This document shows, piece after piece, positions 10,501-17,672 of a DNA stretch of 64,000 nt. The notes beneath the pieces are model-generated. The model ran no database searches, had not been told where the DNA came from, and worked only from the letters and a program-made list of their open reading frames with translations. This DNA comes from Candidatus Hydrogenedens sp. GTDB lineage: Bacteria > Hydrogenedentota > Hydrogenedentia > Hydrogenedentales > Hydrogenedentaceae. How positions within the stretch are numbered: the first letter of the stretch is position 1; every line of letters begins with the position of its first letter. The DNA lies in contig DAOSUS010000003.1 of assembly GCA_035378955.1 (NCBI GenBank), positions 41,618 to 105,617 on the forward strand. The letters run 5' to 3'. Made by a program: the position numbers and the translations under genes.

Positions 10501-12385
10501 TCAAGTTTACGATGGAAATATGTGGAGTAATCCGGTTATAGCAATAATTACTACGGAAAATCGTCAACCCGTAATTACTATAATTTCTTCTGAATATCTT
10601 GAAATTGGAACTACTAATGTTTTAGATGCATCTTTAAGTTACGACCCGGATGGAGATGAACTTTCCTTTAACTGGAAACTCCTCGATAAACCCAAACGGA
10701 GTAAAACGGAATTAAGTAATAACGTTGAGTCTATTTGTTCCTTCATACCCGATTACCCGGGATATTATTCTATTGAATTACTTGTATCAGACCCATATTC
10801 CTCTGTAGTTCGTTCGGAAATCGTTCTCAGGACTCTTAATGTCCCACCAATAGCAATCATATCTGCCCCTCAGATAATAAAAATAGGCGATGAAGTAACA
10901 ATAGATGGGACAGGTAGTTATGACCCCGATGGAGATACTATTACATATCAATGGCAGTTATCTTTCCGACCTAATGATAGTCAAACTACTTTAAGTTCAT
11001 TAACAGAACCTACAACACGATTGTATATTGACAAAGAAGGAACTTATACTATTGAACTTCAAGTTAACGATGGAAAGACAACATCGGATATAACAAAAAT
11101 TTCTCTTTCCACAGGGAATGTGGCTCCTGTAGCAATTGCAGGGACAGATAGAAATGCAGTAGTAGGGACACAGTGTTATCTTGATGCAAGTTCCAGTTAT
11201 GACCCCAATAATGATGAGTTAGTTTATATCTGGGAAATCATATCAAAACCTGTTGGAAGTCAGGCAGAACTTTTTGATGCGAATTCACCCAAACCTTACT
11301 TTATACCTGATGTGGAAGGCGATTATGAGATACAGTTAATCGTCTCCGATGGGAAACTATTCAGCAAACCTGTTCTCGTTAGAGTCAGTACCACAAACAA
11401 TCCTCCTGTGGCTCAATTGAAACAAGATAATTTTCAGGTACATGTGGGGGATATTGTTACTATTGATGGTTCAGATAGTTATGATGTAGACAACACTCCT
11501 ATTTACTATGAATGGATATTATTGTCAAAACCCGAAAACAGTGCAGTAATAATACAAAATGCAGACCAACCGACTATCACATTAAACATAGACAAAAAGG
11601 GCTTCTATCAGGGGACACTTGTTGTCAATGATGGTTTCTTAAGAAGTAACACAGTAAACTTCCAGATTACATGTATCAATCGTTCTCCTGTGGCTGTTAT
11701 TAAAGGACCTGAAACAGCATTTATTGGAGATGAAATAATTCTGGATGGTTCAGATAGTTATGATTCTGACATGGATGTAACTGAATTGAAATATAAGTGG
11801 TCTATTGTTTCTATACCGACAGGAAGTTCTGTTGCTTTATTAAACCCCACGGCAAAAATTATTAATTTTACAGCAGACATAGAAGGAACTTATGAATTCC
11901 AACTTGTTGTAAATGACCAGGAAATAGATAGCAGCCCGATAAGACATAAAATAACTGTTACTTGTAATAAGCCGTCACCTCCTTCAGGAATTTCTGCTAC
12001 TGATGGAATTTACCCTGACAAAATTTTTATCTCATGGAATTCTTCCCCGGGAGCCGTAGAATATCGTGTTTACAGGAACGATGAAAATAACCTCGCATCT
12101 GCTGTTCCTATATCACCATGGACAAGTAACCTCTATTATGAAGACATAATAATCATTGAACCTCAAGAGCAGAATAAAACTACTTGTGGATGTTCATCAA
12201 ATTGCAATGATATGTGTAATCCTCATGGGAAAACGATAACAAAATTTTATTGGGTTATTGCAAGAATTAACAAAACCTGTGTTAGTGATTTTAGTAATTT
12301 GGAAAGTGGTTCTGTTAAGATTTCCTCTTCAAACCAAAAATTACCAGACTTTATTTGTAATATTTTAAGAATTTTTGCAAACTGA
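4502..12385 (+). CDS. Giant secreted multidomain protein with PKD-like repeats
   Basis: A surface or extracellular protein of about 2,627 residues, probably for adhesion or glycan binding; no enzyme domain is recognisable. The ATG at 4502 gives a classical signal peptide: a basic start, then a long hydrophobic stretch and a GFSELNA region. The codon at 4448 would add 18 residues before it. In order: an all-beta domain (about residues 45-178), an EGEG-type acidic linker (nt 5035-5170), a second copy of the first domain (shared motifs ISGS-PPP, F-WIFVPS and GYGIY), a CARDB-like domain (from about nt 5550), and a long beta-rich middle. Eleven PKD/K319-like repeats of about 93 residues follow (nt 8884-11970, core SYDPDGD...W.L.SKP...G.Y...L.V.DG). 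An FN3-like end carries a Cys-rich insert (CGCSSNCNDMC). I see no LPXTG or C-terminal membrane anchor. It is flanked by terminators and stands alone. Confidence 0.9.
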   Translation: MKDFLYINNKIFRKNLCFFLLSLLIFLFLFTHPGFSELNAEQKIIEKQDGLNITQSLSQNPDCAVDSFLDVSVELTYSGEEPLLTLGVEEIVPDGLVFEAVISGSAPPLQPSIGASGILEFGWIFVPSFPVSFTFRLRFAQPISGGNQSITGTGIYGLSGDPQKTEPIVSYFDCPITEGQIEGEGIVEGSTEGSEGEGTFEGEGIVEGSLEGIEGEGTFEGEGSSESVSFNISSKSGDLYSPEQEMEFEVNISYLNPLEITALGAKVFLPKYWQFVKFISGSPPPIYYFDTETGQIEFAWIFVPSGGITFSFSVRVSPETEGIQEISGYGIYRTTGDQITTSISKIYLTPVPKPDLAFISGTVTPTTPFSQGVITIKYTAQNTGFVNIDNKSWIDCFYLSNDERLDETDIEITCITNNTSVSVGEQYTNTLKAKLPSSISGNFYILTYLNKTKTVYEESMGNNIGVIEIIQIQPREYDFQLTTDITEGNTGIPIPIRVYAYNPENLQPAVGKQIILQITHRGFSETNSFTTDSEGNIYYTYYPVSNTEGGIYSISAKDAREEDYPITKEVSLRGLTITPTNYSLEVIPDKIYTIPFDIINLGDTEEKQLTFVVTGIPSDWNYDYVIPSSIQGQSKETCKLVLYSKPTTQNNFPITLSLQSNSGTRATAQYDISPKPYQTIITSMPEEVSLPLVIGETQFYTIELKNPGGKDSGPAQIQLEPNNPNIHLVSPNAIYNIPAGESYFVSLQVGIPFIEIPEPINTSLSINFQSGLNVSIPVKIIPDTTKSLTINVLNKYTNESIHNADVSIVNESTVLYSSKTNNDGKIEVNHLPETPFSIVVMSEGFESQTYFISHLKNTHETIDIHLEPFSSEQFWCYTIDENQNPYLTSISNTSTLEPNNTSALTISPGYIPFITTGSPYYSTLSITNQGNNPVHDVYLYPYQTDLLNTQYPVQYLGTIEPQSSINIPVITQVSEFFDFDSICSSSVLTGITFSEQINNKNMSQFMVIPLWNTGALCPDYTPVYGDLYQIKETKPETVIVPINIQVLLLDNQSNQEVPILSYSTGQMTLSTGEVLPITMRVANQIGLYEQMNIQWQIKNTENGEDITSLFQIYELSNLNKTTMSKDSIKKKQWLVYPLNEFWENPTSEISLSAQIYITSLQGTWDISSPPLPIKILSQPILTEHVFSPQIHELQISSSAENPQETVLPLAILSSPSGNINYPVKFEWEDIQYIHETGSIASLSLIQTKINGIKTNYPQLTYNNLSFEKEQALSYLWYFLSPPLSNKWNLNSRWTYKNDKGSPLPLITKEQYHDLIHTIEITGDNASIITGLLSNDDNDGQRIPDNIYLPDGKTLSISAPSNPVWVPTRNSPKEYGISYTSLQQTDYVYLHSNFPEDVPENAVILRIRRIDMSVIPSANYWVSRPTNTSHKHDLEKPSLHFVDKSGYNSYIVEFQSESLENQPPIANAGEDITNVYRPSSITLDGTGSYDPNGDRINYSWSLISKPFDSFEYLRNANTANPILIPDLPGTYIAQLIVSDGFAQSEPDTVIIEVINRLPEIIINGPQKARPRDIVTLDASSVIDPDGDEINFLWKLVKKPDNSRVSLQGVLNNIVTITPDLLGQYEFILYISDGFDNSFMQWQLDVYNHLPEIAINFPTPVYLNTNVSISASATFDIDNDPLSYQWRLVSAPAGSNSILSSTSQPEISFISDKRGTYTLKLEVSDTYEKTDKTISIQCVNRKPQTIVTPSAIEIPHGETVLFDATQSSDSDNDPLTFNWELLSRPILSSAEIYLIQNNIAGLKTDVPGKYSVTLQINDGFESGELVTSQITATNSSPEIQCPEQPITGSVGQPLTIPLPETDDPENDPLTYSWKIISKPVESTIGSINSTEPEFTFTPDRKGTYEIQVTISDPWGGNASCVITAEISNQRPVAIIQSETQGFINSPVPLSAEDSYDPDGDTIKGYQWTLIAKPQGSFAQLSNPAEVITQLIPDRHGDYQVQLQVYDGNMWSNPVIAIITTENRQPVITIISSEYLEIGTTNVLDASLSYDPDGDELSFNWKLLDKPKRSKTELSNNVESICSFIPDYPGYYSIELLVSDPYSSVVRSEIVLRTLNVPPIAIISAPQIIKIGDEVTIDGTGSYDPDGDTITYQWQLSFRPNDSQTTLSSLTEPTTRLYIDKEGTYTIELQVNDGKTTSDITKISLSTGNVAPVAIAGTDRNAVVGTQCYLDASSSYDPNNDELVYIWEIISKPVGSQAELFDANSPKPYFIPDVEGDYEIQLIVSDGKLFSKPVLVRVSTTNNPPVAQLKQDNFQVHVGDIVTIDGSDSYDVDNTPIYYEWILLSKPENSAVIIQNADQPTITLNIDKKGFYQGTLVVNDGFLRSNTVNFQITCINRSPVAVIKGPETAFIGDEIILDGSDSYDSDMDVTELKYKWSIVSIPTGSSVALLNPTAKIINFTADIEGTYEFQLVVNDQEIDSSPIRHKITVTCNKPSPPSGISATDGIYPDKIFISWNSSPGAVEYRVYRNDENNLASAVPISPWTSNLYYEDIIIIEPQEQNKTTCGCSSNCNDMCNPHGKTITKFYWVIARINKTCVSDFSNLESGSVKISSSNQKLPDFICNILRIFAN

Positions 12386-12646
12386 TTTAAGTAACAGTTG
12401 GGTCTACATGCTCAAACATATGGAACAATCCGATGGTTGAGCGTGTCAAATCGAATATACCGAATAGTGTTCTCTATGAGTGTAGGAATGGATAGGGAAA
12501 ATAAAACAATCGAAATAGATAAAATAAAATGGATAAAAGGGACTGACAACTTATAATTTCTTATTTATCCTCAAAAACACATTTATAATCCTTTTTATAA
12601 GACATACAACATATAAGGGTAAAATATTTTTTGTTCTTCCTTTAGG

Positions 12647-12672
12647 ACAGATATTTCGTCTGTGCTTTTTTT
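12647..12672 (+). terminator. Weak terminator-like hairpin
   Basis: ACAGA and TCTGT (12647-12651 and 12659-12663) form a short stem around a seven-base loop, followed by GC and seven T. The stem is only five base pairs and lies about 260 bases beyond the nearest stop codon, so this is a tentative call. Confidence 0.35.
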
Positions 12673-12855
12673 CTGATCTCGAATCATACTAACAAACACA
12701 AATAAAAATAAGTATCATTAATGCAAAGGTCGTAAAAAATATACATTTCATACTTTAAATGTATATACATAGAATTTTTATTCATAGAAGACAAAGAAGA
12801 ACACAGAGAATTTGCTGAAAATATTTTGTAATGGCGAAAAAACAAAAAAATTTGT

Positions 12856-12879
12856 AGGGGCAATTCATGAATTGCCCCT
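12856..12879. repeat. Perfect 24-bp palindrome, possible dispersed repeat or terminator
   Basis: The half-site AGGGGCAATTCA is followed directly by its exact complement, preceded by TTTGT and followed by TTTATTATTTTTTTT. It is GC-richer than its surroundings. It could end transcription in the plus direction. It also resembles the short GTAGGGGC...GCCCC palindromes found dispersed in many bacterial genomes. I saw no second copy in this window. Confidence 0.6.
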
Positions 12880-13035
12880 TTTATTATTTTTTTTGCAATA
12901 AGGTTTAATTTATTGTTTATAATATAACTGTTAGATGTTAAACTATTGTAATGTAAGGTAAATTTATATGATTAAAGCAAGAGCAGGCAAAGTAAATTTT
13001 TTTTAGGTGCAGGAGCAACATTAATTTTAAGATTA

Positions 13036-13605
13036 TTGGGTTGGAAGGTACAAGGTCCTCCTCCTCCCTACCCTAAATATGTTGTTATTTTTGCACCTCA
13101 TACATCTAATTGGGATGGATTGGTAGGAATTTTATGTAGTTTTGCATTAAGGGTTCGTGGAAATTGGTTAGGCAAAGGTTCTTTATTCAAAGGTATTTTT
13201 GGTTGGTTTTTGAAAAGAATTGGAGGAATTCCCGTAGACCGTTCTACACCTCATCGATTTGTAGAACAGGCAGTTGAACTTTTTGAAGGAAATGAACAAG
13301 TGGTTCTCGCTATTGCACCTGAAGGCACAAGGGAATTTAGCGACCATTGGAAAAGCGGTTTTTATCATATTGCCTATCATGCAAAAGTTCCTATTGTTTT
13401 CGGCTTCTGGGATTATAAAACTAAGAGAGTTGGAAATTCTGGTGTTGCGTTAATACCAACAGGAAATATAGAAGAGGATTTAAAAATCATTCGCGATACA
13501 TATAATCAATTCTTGCCGAAATATCCTGAATGTAGAAGCCTCGTTCAATTTAAAGAAACACAAATCTTGAAAATAAACAAACCCTCAGACCAAAACCACA
13601 AATAA
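13036..13605 (+). CDS. PlsC-like lysophospholipid acyltransferase, N-terminus probably frameshifted
   Basis: Predicted to transfer an acyl group to a lysophospholipid or similar hydroxyl acceptor at the membrane. The 1-acylglycerol-3-phosphate acyltransferase motifs are clear: catalytic HTSNWD (H-x4-D) at about residues 20-25, GGIPVDRS as the acceptor motif, and APEGTRE as the later P-E-G-T-R motif. The open frame begins only at a TTG (13036) inside what looks like the first helix. An ATG at 12968 with AAGG upstream reads MIKARAGKVNFF and then stops after a run of eight T. One extra T would join it in frame to LGAGATLILRLLGW and this protein. It is the first gene of the cluster that runs to 18451. 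Confidence 0.8.
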   Translation: MGWKVQGPPPPYPKYVVIFAPHTSNWDGLVGILCSFALRVRGNWLGKGSLFKGIFGWFLKRIGGIPVDRSTPHRFVEQAVELFEGNEQVVLAIAPEGTREFSDHWKSGFYHIAYHAKVPIVFGFWDYKTKRVGNSGVALIPTGNIEEDLKIIRDTYNQFLPKYPECRSLVQFKETQILKINKPSDQNHK

Positions 13606-13685
13606 AAATTTGTAAAAGGGCCATCATTTTTGTAATATTATTCATAAATATAAAATTCAATAAAAACAATTAAAGGGTATAAGAT

Positions 13686-14486
13686 ATGGGAACATTATCC
13701 TGTCCTTTCTGTAAAACAGAATCAGGTAACATTCAAAACACCATTAAAGCCTCGATTTATTTAAAGGCTGTATTACCATCTCTTGTTGACCTCGTTCAGT
13801 TAGACAAACCTGCAAAAGATTTAATTCAATCTGCCAACGAGAAAATTTTCTTTTCACTTCGAAATGGAGAAAAAACTTTTTTAAAGATTGAAAACGGAGA
13901 AATTTCGTATTCTCCTGAAAAAGTGGATAATCCTACCATCCACATTCTTCTTATGAGCCCTGAACATGTAGTACAAGTTTTTGAACAAGGGAAACTCCCT
14001 TTCTTATTAAAAGGTTTTACACGGATTTCTTTTCTAAAGAAAAATTTTGATGCACTTACCAAACGATTAGAGTATTATTTAAAAGGACCGCAAAACTATA
14101 CCGAAGAAGAGAAAAAAATATATGCGATACTCCAACTTAAAACAGCCCTGCGTTCTGCCGAAGTTCTTGCTGAAAAAGAAGAAGTATCTAAAAAAATACT
14201 TGCAGGCACACCTCCGGGAATATTAAAAGTAAGTATAGAAAGTATTAATTTTGCAGTATATTTTGGATATGTAGATGGTAAATGGAAATATGTTGACCCA
14301 TTATCAGAACAAAATATTAGTTCCGTTTTGAGTTTAAAGGACCTTGAAACTACCAAACTTTTGCTTACAAACAAATTAGATACATTTGCGGGTTTAGGAT
14401 TGGGGAAAATTCATATTTCCGGAATCATACCTATTATTGATAATGTAGGACTGGTTTTAGGGCGAATTACGCAATATATTTCTTAA
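13686..14486 (+). CDS. Two-domain SCP2-like (lipid-binding fold) protein, copy 1
   Basis: A 266-residue soluble protein without a signal peptide. I recognise it only at fold level: each half looks like a sterol-carrier-protein-2-type domain of about 120 residues, with the typical pattern of a beta-sheet, a polar segment such as NPTIHILLMSPEHV, and an amphipathic G-K-L-x-F end (EQGKLPFLLKGF; later GLGLGKIHISG). Such domains bind lipids or hydrophobic ligands. A CPFC motif sits at residues 6-9. It is paralogous to the last gene of the same operon (17672-18451): both have a KAVLP start, a nP-I-x-x-x-x-S segment and a TAL-S/R helix opening the second half. The next gene starts 20 bases downstream. 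The function is inferred, not established. Confidence 0.6.
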   Translation: MGTLSCPFCKTESGNIQNTIKASIYLKAVLPSLVDLVQLDKPAKDLIQSANEKIFFSLRNGEKTFLKIENGEISYSPEKVDNPTIHILLMSPEHVVQVFEQGKLPFLLKGFTRISFLKKNFDALTKRLEYYLKGPQNYTEEEKKIYAILQLKTALRSAEVLAEKEEVSKKILAGTPPGILKVSIESINFAVYFGYVDGKWKYVDPLSEQNISSVLSLKDLETTKLLLTNKLDTFAGLGLGKIHISGIIPIIDNVGLVLGRITQYIS

Positions 14487-14506
14487 ACAGTAAAGGAGTT
14501 GTATTT

Positions 14507-15745
14507 ATGCAAGTTTACAACTATTCGGAAAGTCAAAAATGGTTTGAAAGAGCAACTCGTGTTATTCCTTGTGGGGTATACGGACATTTCAGTCCAGCTC
14601 CCTGTGTTCCGACAAATGCTTATCCCTTTTTCAGCACTCGTGCTGATGGGTGCAGATTCTGGGATGTAGATGGAAATGAATTTATTGATTATATGTGTGC
14701 TTATGGTCCGATGATTATGGGCTATCACAACCCTGTAGTAGATGAAGCATTTATAAATCAATTGAAACAGGCCGACGCCAATAGTATTGCTTCTACAAAA
14801 ATGGTAGAGTTAGCAGAGTTTTTAGTTGATTTAATTCCTGTAGCGGATTGGGCATTTTTTGCTAAGAATGGAGCCGATGTAACGAACTATGCAGTGATGA
14901 TAGCCCGTGCAGAGACAGGCAGAAAAAAAATTATAGCCATCAAAGGAGGGTATCACGGAACAGCGCCCTGGATGCAGGGGATTGGTCATCCCGGGGTCAC
15001 CGAAGAAGATGTAGCCAATGTTATTCGGATTCCCTGGAATGATTTGAAGGCACTGGAACAAGCATTAGAAGAAAACTATGGGCAGGTTGCTGGTTTTATA
15101 TCCTCTCCATATCATCATCCTGTGTTTGCAGATAATGAATATCCCGCAGAAGGTTATTGGGATAGCGTTCAGAAGTTATTGAAAAAACATGGTGTTGTTT
15201 TAATCAGTGATGATGTTCGGGCGGGTTTTCGACTTCATTTAGGCGGTTCTAATGAATATTTCAAATTTAAACCTGACTTAATATGTTTTTGTAAAGCCAT
15301 TGGTAATGGCTATCCTATATCTGCCCTTGTAGGCAAAGAAGAATTAAAAGTAACCGCATCCAAAGTATTTCATACCGGTAGTTATTGGTATTCTGCTGCT
15401 TTTATGGCAGCTGCAATAGCCAATCTTCAAGAATTAAAAAGATTAAAAGCACCCGAATATCTTGAGCAATTGGGAAATAAGTTTAATGAAGGTTTAATTA
15501 AGTTAGCCAAAGATTATGGATTTAATTTAAAAGTTACAGGGCACCCTGCTATGGCATACTATCGAATTACAGATGACCCCAGTCTACAACTTCATCAAAG
15601 ATGGTGTGCAGAATGCACAAAACGAGGAGCCTTCTTTACTTCCCACCACAATTGGTTCTTATCTATGGCTCATACTGATGCCGATATCCAAAAAACATGG
15701 AATATTTGCGAGGAAGCATTTAAGGTTTTAAAATCATCTATATAA
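14507..15745 (+). CDS. Class III PLP-dependent aminotransferase, glutamate-1-semialdehyde aminomutase-like
   Basis: A 412-residue fold-type I PLP enzyme. The PLP Lys is in FCKAIGNGYPISA (about residue 262), and the cofactor-ring Asp is in SDDVRAGF (about residue 235). The N-terminus TRVIPCGVYGHFSP and GCRFWDVDGNEFIDYM follow the glutamate-1-semialdehyde aminomutase (HemL) pattern, but there are no haem genes nearby. The neighbours are a split transketolase and two lipid-binding-type proteins. A pathway-specific aminotransferase acting on a ketol product is therefore more likely than HemL. The start is supported by AAAGGAG upstream, and the gene is tightly spaced with both neighbours (20 and 32 bases). 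Confidence 0.85.
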   Translation: MQVYNYSESQKWFERATRVIPCGVYGHFSPAPCVPTNAYPFFSTRADGCRFWDVDGNEFIDYMCAYGPMIMGYHNPVVDEAFINQLKQADANSIASTKMVELAEFLVDLIPVADWAFFAKNGADVTNYAVMIARAETGRKKIIAIKGGYHGTAPWMQGIGHPGVTEEDVANVIRIPWNDLKALEQALEENYGQVAGFISSPYHHPVFADNEYPAEGYWDSVQKLLKKHGVVLISDDVRAGFRLHLGGSNEYFKFKPDLICFCKAIGNGYPISALVGKEELKVTASKVFHTGSYWYSAAFMAAAIANLQELKRLKAPEYLEQLGNKFNEGLIKLAKDYGFNLKVTGHPAMAYYRITDDPSLQLHQRWCAECTKRGAFFTSHHNWFLSMAHTDADIQKTWNICEEAFKVLKSSI

Positions 15746-15777
15746 TATAAAAAAGATTTGTAGAGGAGTATTCAATT

Positions 15778-16623
15778 ATGCCCTTAACAGAACAAGAACA
15801 CAAAGAACTAAAAACCATTGCTAAAAAGATAAGAAAAGACATCGTCGATGTTACCCATTGGTCAGGTGGAAGCCATATCGGTGGGTCTTTAAGTATGGTG
15901 GATTTTATGGTCGTTCTTTACTGGAAATATATGCGAATAGACCCTAAAAATCCATCGTGGGAAGACAGGGACCGTCTTGTATTGAGTAAAGGACATGGGG
16001 GTGTAGGACATGCTGTCATTCTTGCGAACCGTGGTTACTTTGATTTTGAATTACTAAAAGAATTCAATCAATTTGGGTCTGCTTTTGGTATGCATTTAGA
16101 TTCTAAAAAAGCTACGGGAGTTGAAGCATCAACCGGTTCTATGGGACATGGTCTTTCTCAAGCATTGGGAATGGCTTTAGGTGCCCGCGTATTAAAGAAA
16201 GATTGGAAAATTTATGCGGTTCTTGGTGATGGGGAATGTAACGAAGGTTCAATCTGGGAGTCGGCCATGGCGGCAAATCACTATAAGACCAGCAATCTTA
16301 TCGGTTTTTTAGACCGCAATCACATGATGATAGATGGACCTACTGAGTCGGTTATGAGTTTAGAACCTATTGATAAAAAATGGGAAGCCTTTGGTTGGTA
16401 TACACAGGTTATTAATGGTCATGATATGGTCCAGATATGCAATGCTATAGATAAGGCACTTAAACATACCGAAGGGCCTTCTATGATTATATGTGATACC
16501 ATCAAAGGCAAAGGTGTTGATTTTATGGAAAATAATCCGGCATGGCATTATGGCGGACTTAACGCTGAACAAGCAGAAAAAGCAAAACTTTCCATAGATA
16601 AAATGTATCCAGATGTACCTTAA
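15778..16623 (+). CDS. Transketolase, N-terminal (ThDP-binding) subunit
   Basis: The first half of a split transketolase, 281 residues. It would bind thiamine diphosphate and, with the next gene product, transfer a two-carbon ketol unit. Visible motifs are GGSHIGGSLS (substrate and ThDP His region), LSKGHGGVGHA, GSMGHGLSQALGMALG, and the GDG...N ThDP-Mg motif starting at GDGECNEGSIWE (about residue 151) and closing with LDRN. A ribosome site (GAGGAG) precedes the ATG. Split transketolases are common in bacteria and archaea, both in the pentose pathway and in secondary pathways. Confidence 0.92.
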   Translation: MPLTEQEHKELKTIAKKIRKDIVDVTHWSGGSHIGGSLSMVDFMVVLYWKYMRIDPKNPSWEDRDRLVLSKGHGGVGHAVILANRGYFDFELLKEFNQFGSAFGMHLDSKKATGVEASTGSMGHGLSQALGMALGARVLKKDWKIYAVLGDGECNEGSIWESAMAANHYKTSNLIGFLDRNHMMIDGPTESVMSLEPIDKKWEAFGWYTQVINGHDMVQICNAIDKALKHTEGPSMIICDTIKGKGVDFMENNPAWHYGGLNAEQAEKAKLSIDKMYPDVP

Positions 16624-16655
16624 AATAAACCCTAATAATGAAGAGGAGAAGTAAT

Positions 16656-17672
16656 ATGAGCCCTGTGGGAGGTTTAACATGGACGGTATATGATGCCGAC
16701 AAAATGACCCAAGCAGAAACATACGGACTTGTTTTAAGCGAATTGGGAAAAATGAATCCCAAAATAGTGGGTCTTTCTGCAGACTTAGCCAAATCTACCA
16801 AAATTGGTAAATTCGGGGAAAAATTCCCTGAGCGTTTTTTTAACTTAGGAATAGCTGAACAAAATATGTTTGGCGTTGCGGCAGGTTTAGCCAAGGTAGG
16901 ACTTCTACCTTTTGTTTCTACATTCTCCGTTTTTGCATCCATGCGTGCGGTAGAGTTTTTAAGGACGGATGTCTGCTATCAAAACCTAAATGTAAAAATT
17001 ATAGCAACTCATGGTGGGACTTCCTTTGGCTCTGCGGGAACAACCCATCATTCCATCGAAGACCTTTCCATTATTCGCGCTATCCCCAATATAAAACTTA
17101 TCGTTCCTGCGGATGCGGTAGAAACTGCATTAGCAGTTCAGGCATGTGTTGAAGTTGAAGGTCCTGTATATATACGGATTGGACGCAGTTTCGAACCTCG
17201 CGTGTATCAAACAGACCAATATGGTTTCCAGATTGGCAAAGCGGTAGAAATGAAATCGGGCACGGATGTAACGGTTATAGCCTGTGGTGCTGTTGTTTAT
17301 CACGCTGTAGAAGCAGCCAATATATTGGAACGGGAAGATGGTATATCGGTCCGCGTATTGAATATGCATACCATTAAACCTATTGACCGTGAAGCCATCT
17401 TAAAAGCACTCATGGAAACAAGAAGAATTGTTACCTTTGAAGACCATAATGTTATTGGCGGTTTAGGTAGTGCGGTTAGCGAAGTAATAGCGGAAAGTGG
17501 AAAAGCCTGTGCCTTTACCAAAGTAGGGATACCCGACCAGTTTACACCTCACGGCTATCCGGAAGACTTAATGCACTATTATAAAATTGATACAGATGGA
17601 ATAGTAGAAAAGGTTAGGGAATTGCTTGGAAAAGAATTTGAAAAAGAAGAAGACTGGGAGGATGAATACTAA
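16656..17672 (+). CDS. Transketolase, C-terminal (pyrimidine-binding) subunit
   Basis: The partner of the preceding gene, 338 residues. It has the pyrimidine-binding domain with the catalytic Glu in NLGIAEQNMFGVAAGLA, the conserved HGGTSFGSAGTTHHSIEDL segment that lines the active site, and the C-terminal transketolase domain (DVTVIACGAVVYHAVEAA). I chose the ATG at 16656, after GAGGAGAAG, over the codon at 16638, which overlaps that ribosome site. The stop codon overlaps the ATG of the next gene by one base, so translation is probably coupled. Confidence 0.92.
   Translation: MSPVGGLTWTVYDADKMTQAETYGLVLSELGKMNPKIVGLSADLAKSTKIGKFGEKFPERFFNLGIAEQNMFGVAAGLAKVGLLPFVSTFSVFASMRAVEFLRTDVCYQNLNVKIIATHGGTSFGSAGTTHHSIEDLSIIRAIPNIKLIVPADAVETALAVQACVEVEGPVYIRIGRSFEPRVYQTDQYGFQIGKAVEMKSGTDVTVIACGAVVYHAVEAANILEREDGISVRVLNMHTIKPIDREAILKALMETRRIVTFEDHNVIGGLGSAVSEVIAESGKACAFTKVGIPDQFTPHGYPEDLMHYYKIDTDGIVEKVRELLGKEFEKEEDWEDEY

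Larger units (their letters stand above)
12386..12967. other. Non-coding region after the giant surface protein gene
   Basis: About 580 AT-rich bases without a supportable gene. It holds a weak terminator-like hairpin (12647-12672) and a perfect 24-bp palindrome (12856-12879). Near 12790 there is a purine-rich stretch (gacaaagaagaacacagaga). No tRNA or riboswitch fold was recognised. Confidence 0.6.

Noticed and set aside
14507..15745. Calling the aminotransferase hemL.
   Set aside because: The fold and PLP motifs fit, but the neighbourhood (split transketolase, lipid-binding-type proteins) and absence of haem genes make a pathway-specific role at least as likely, so no symbol is given.
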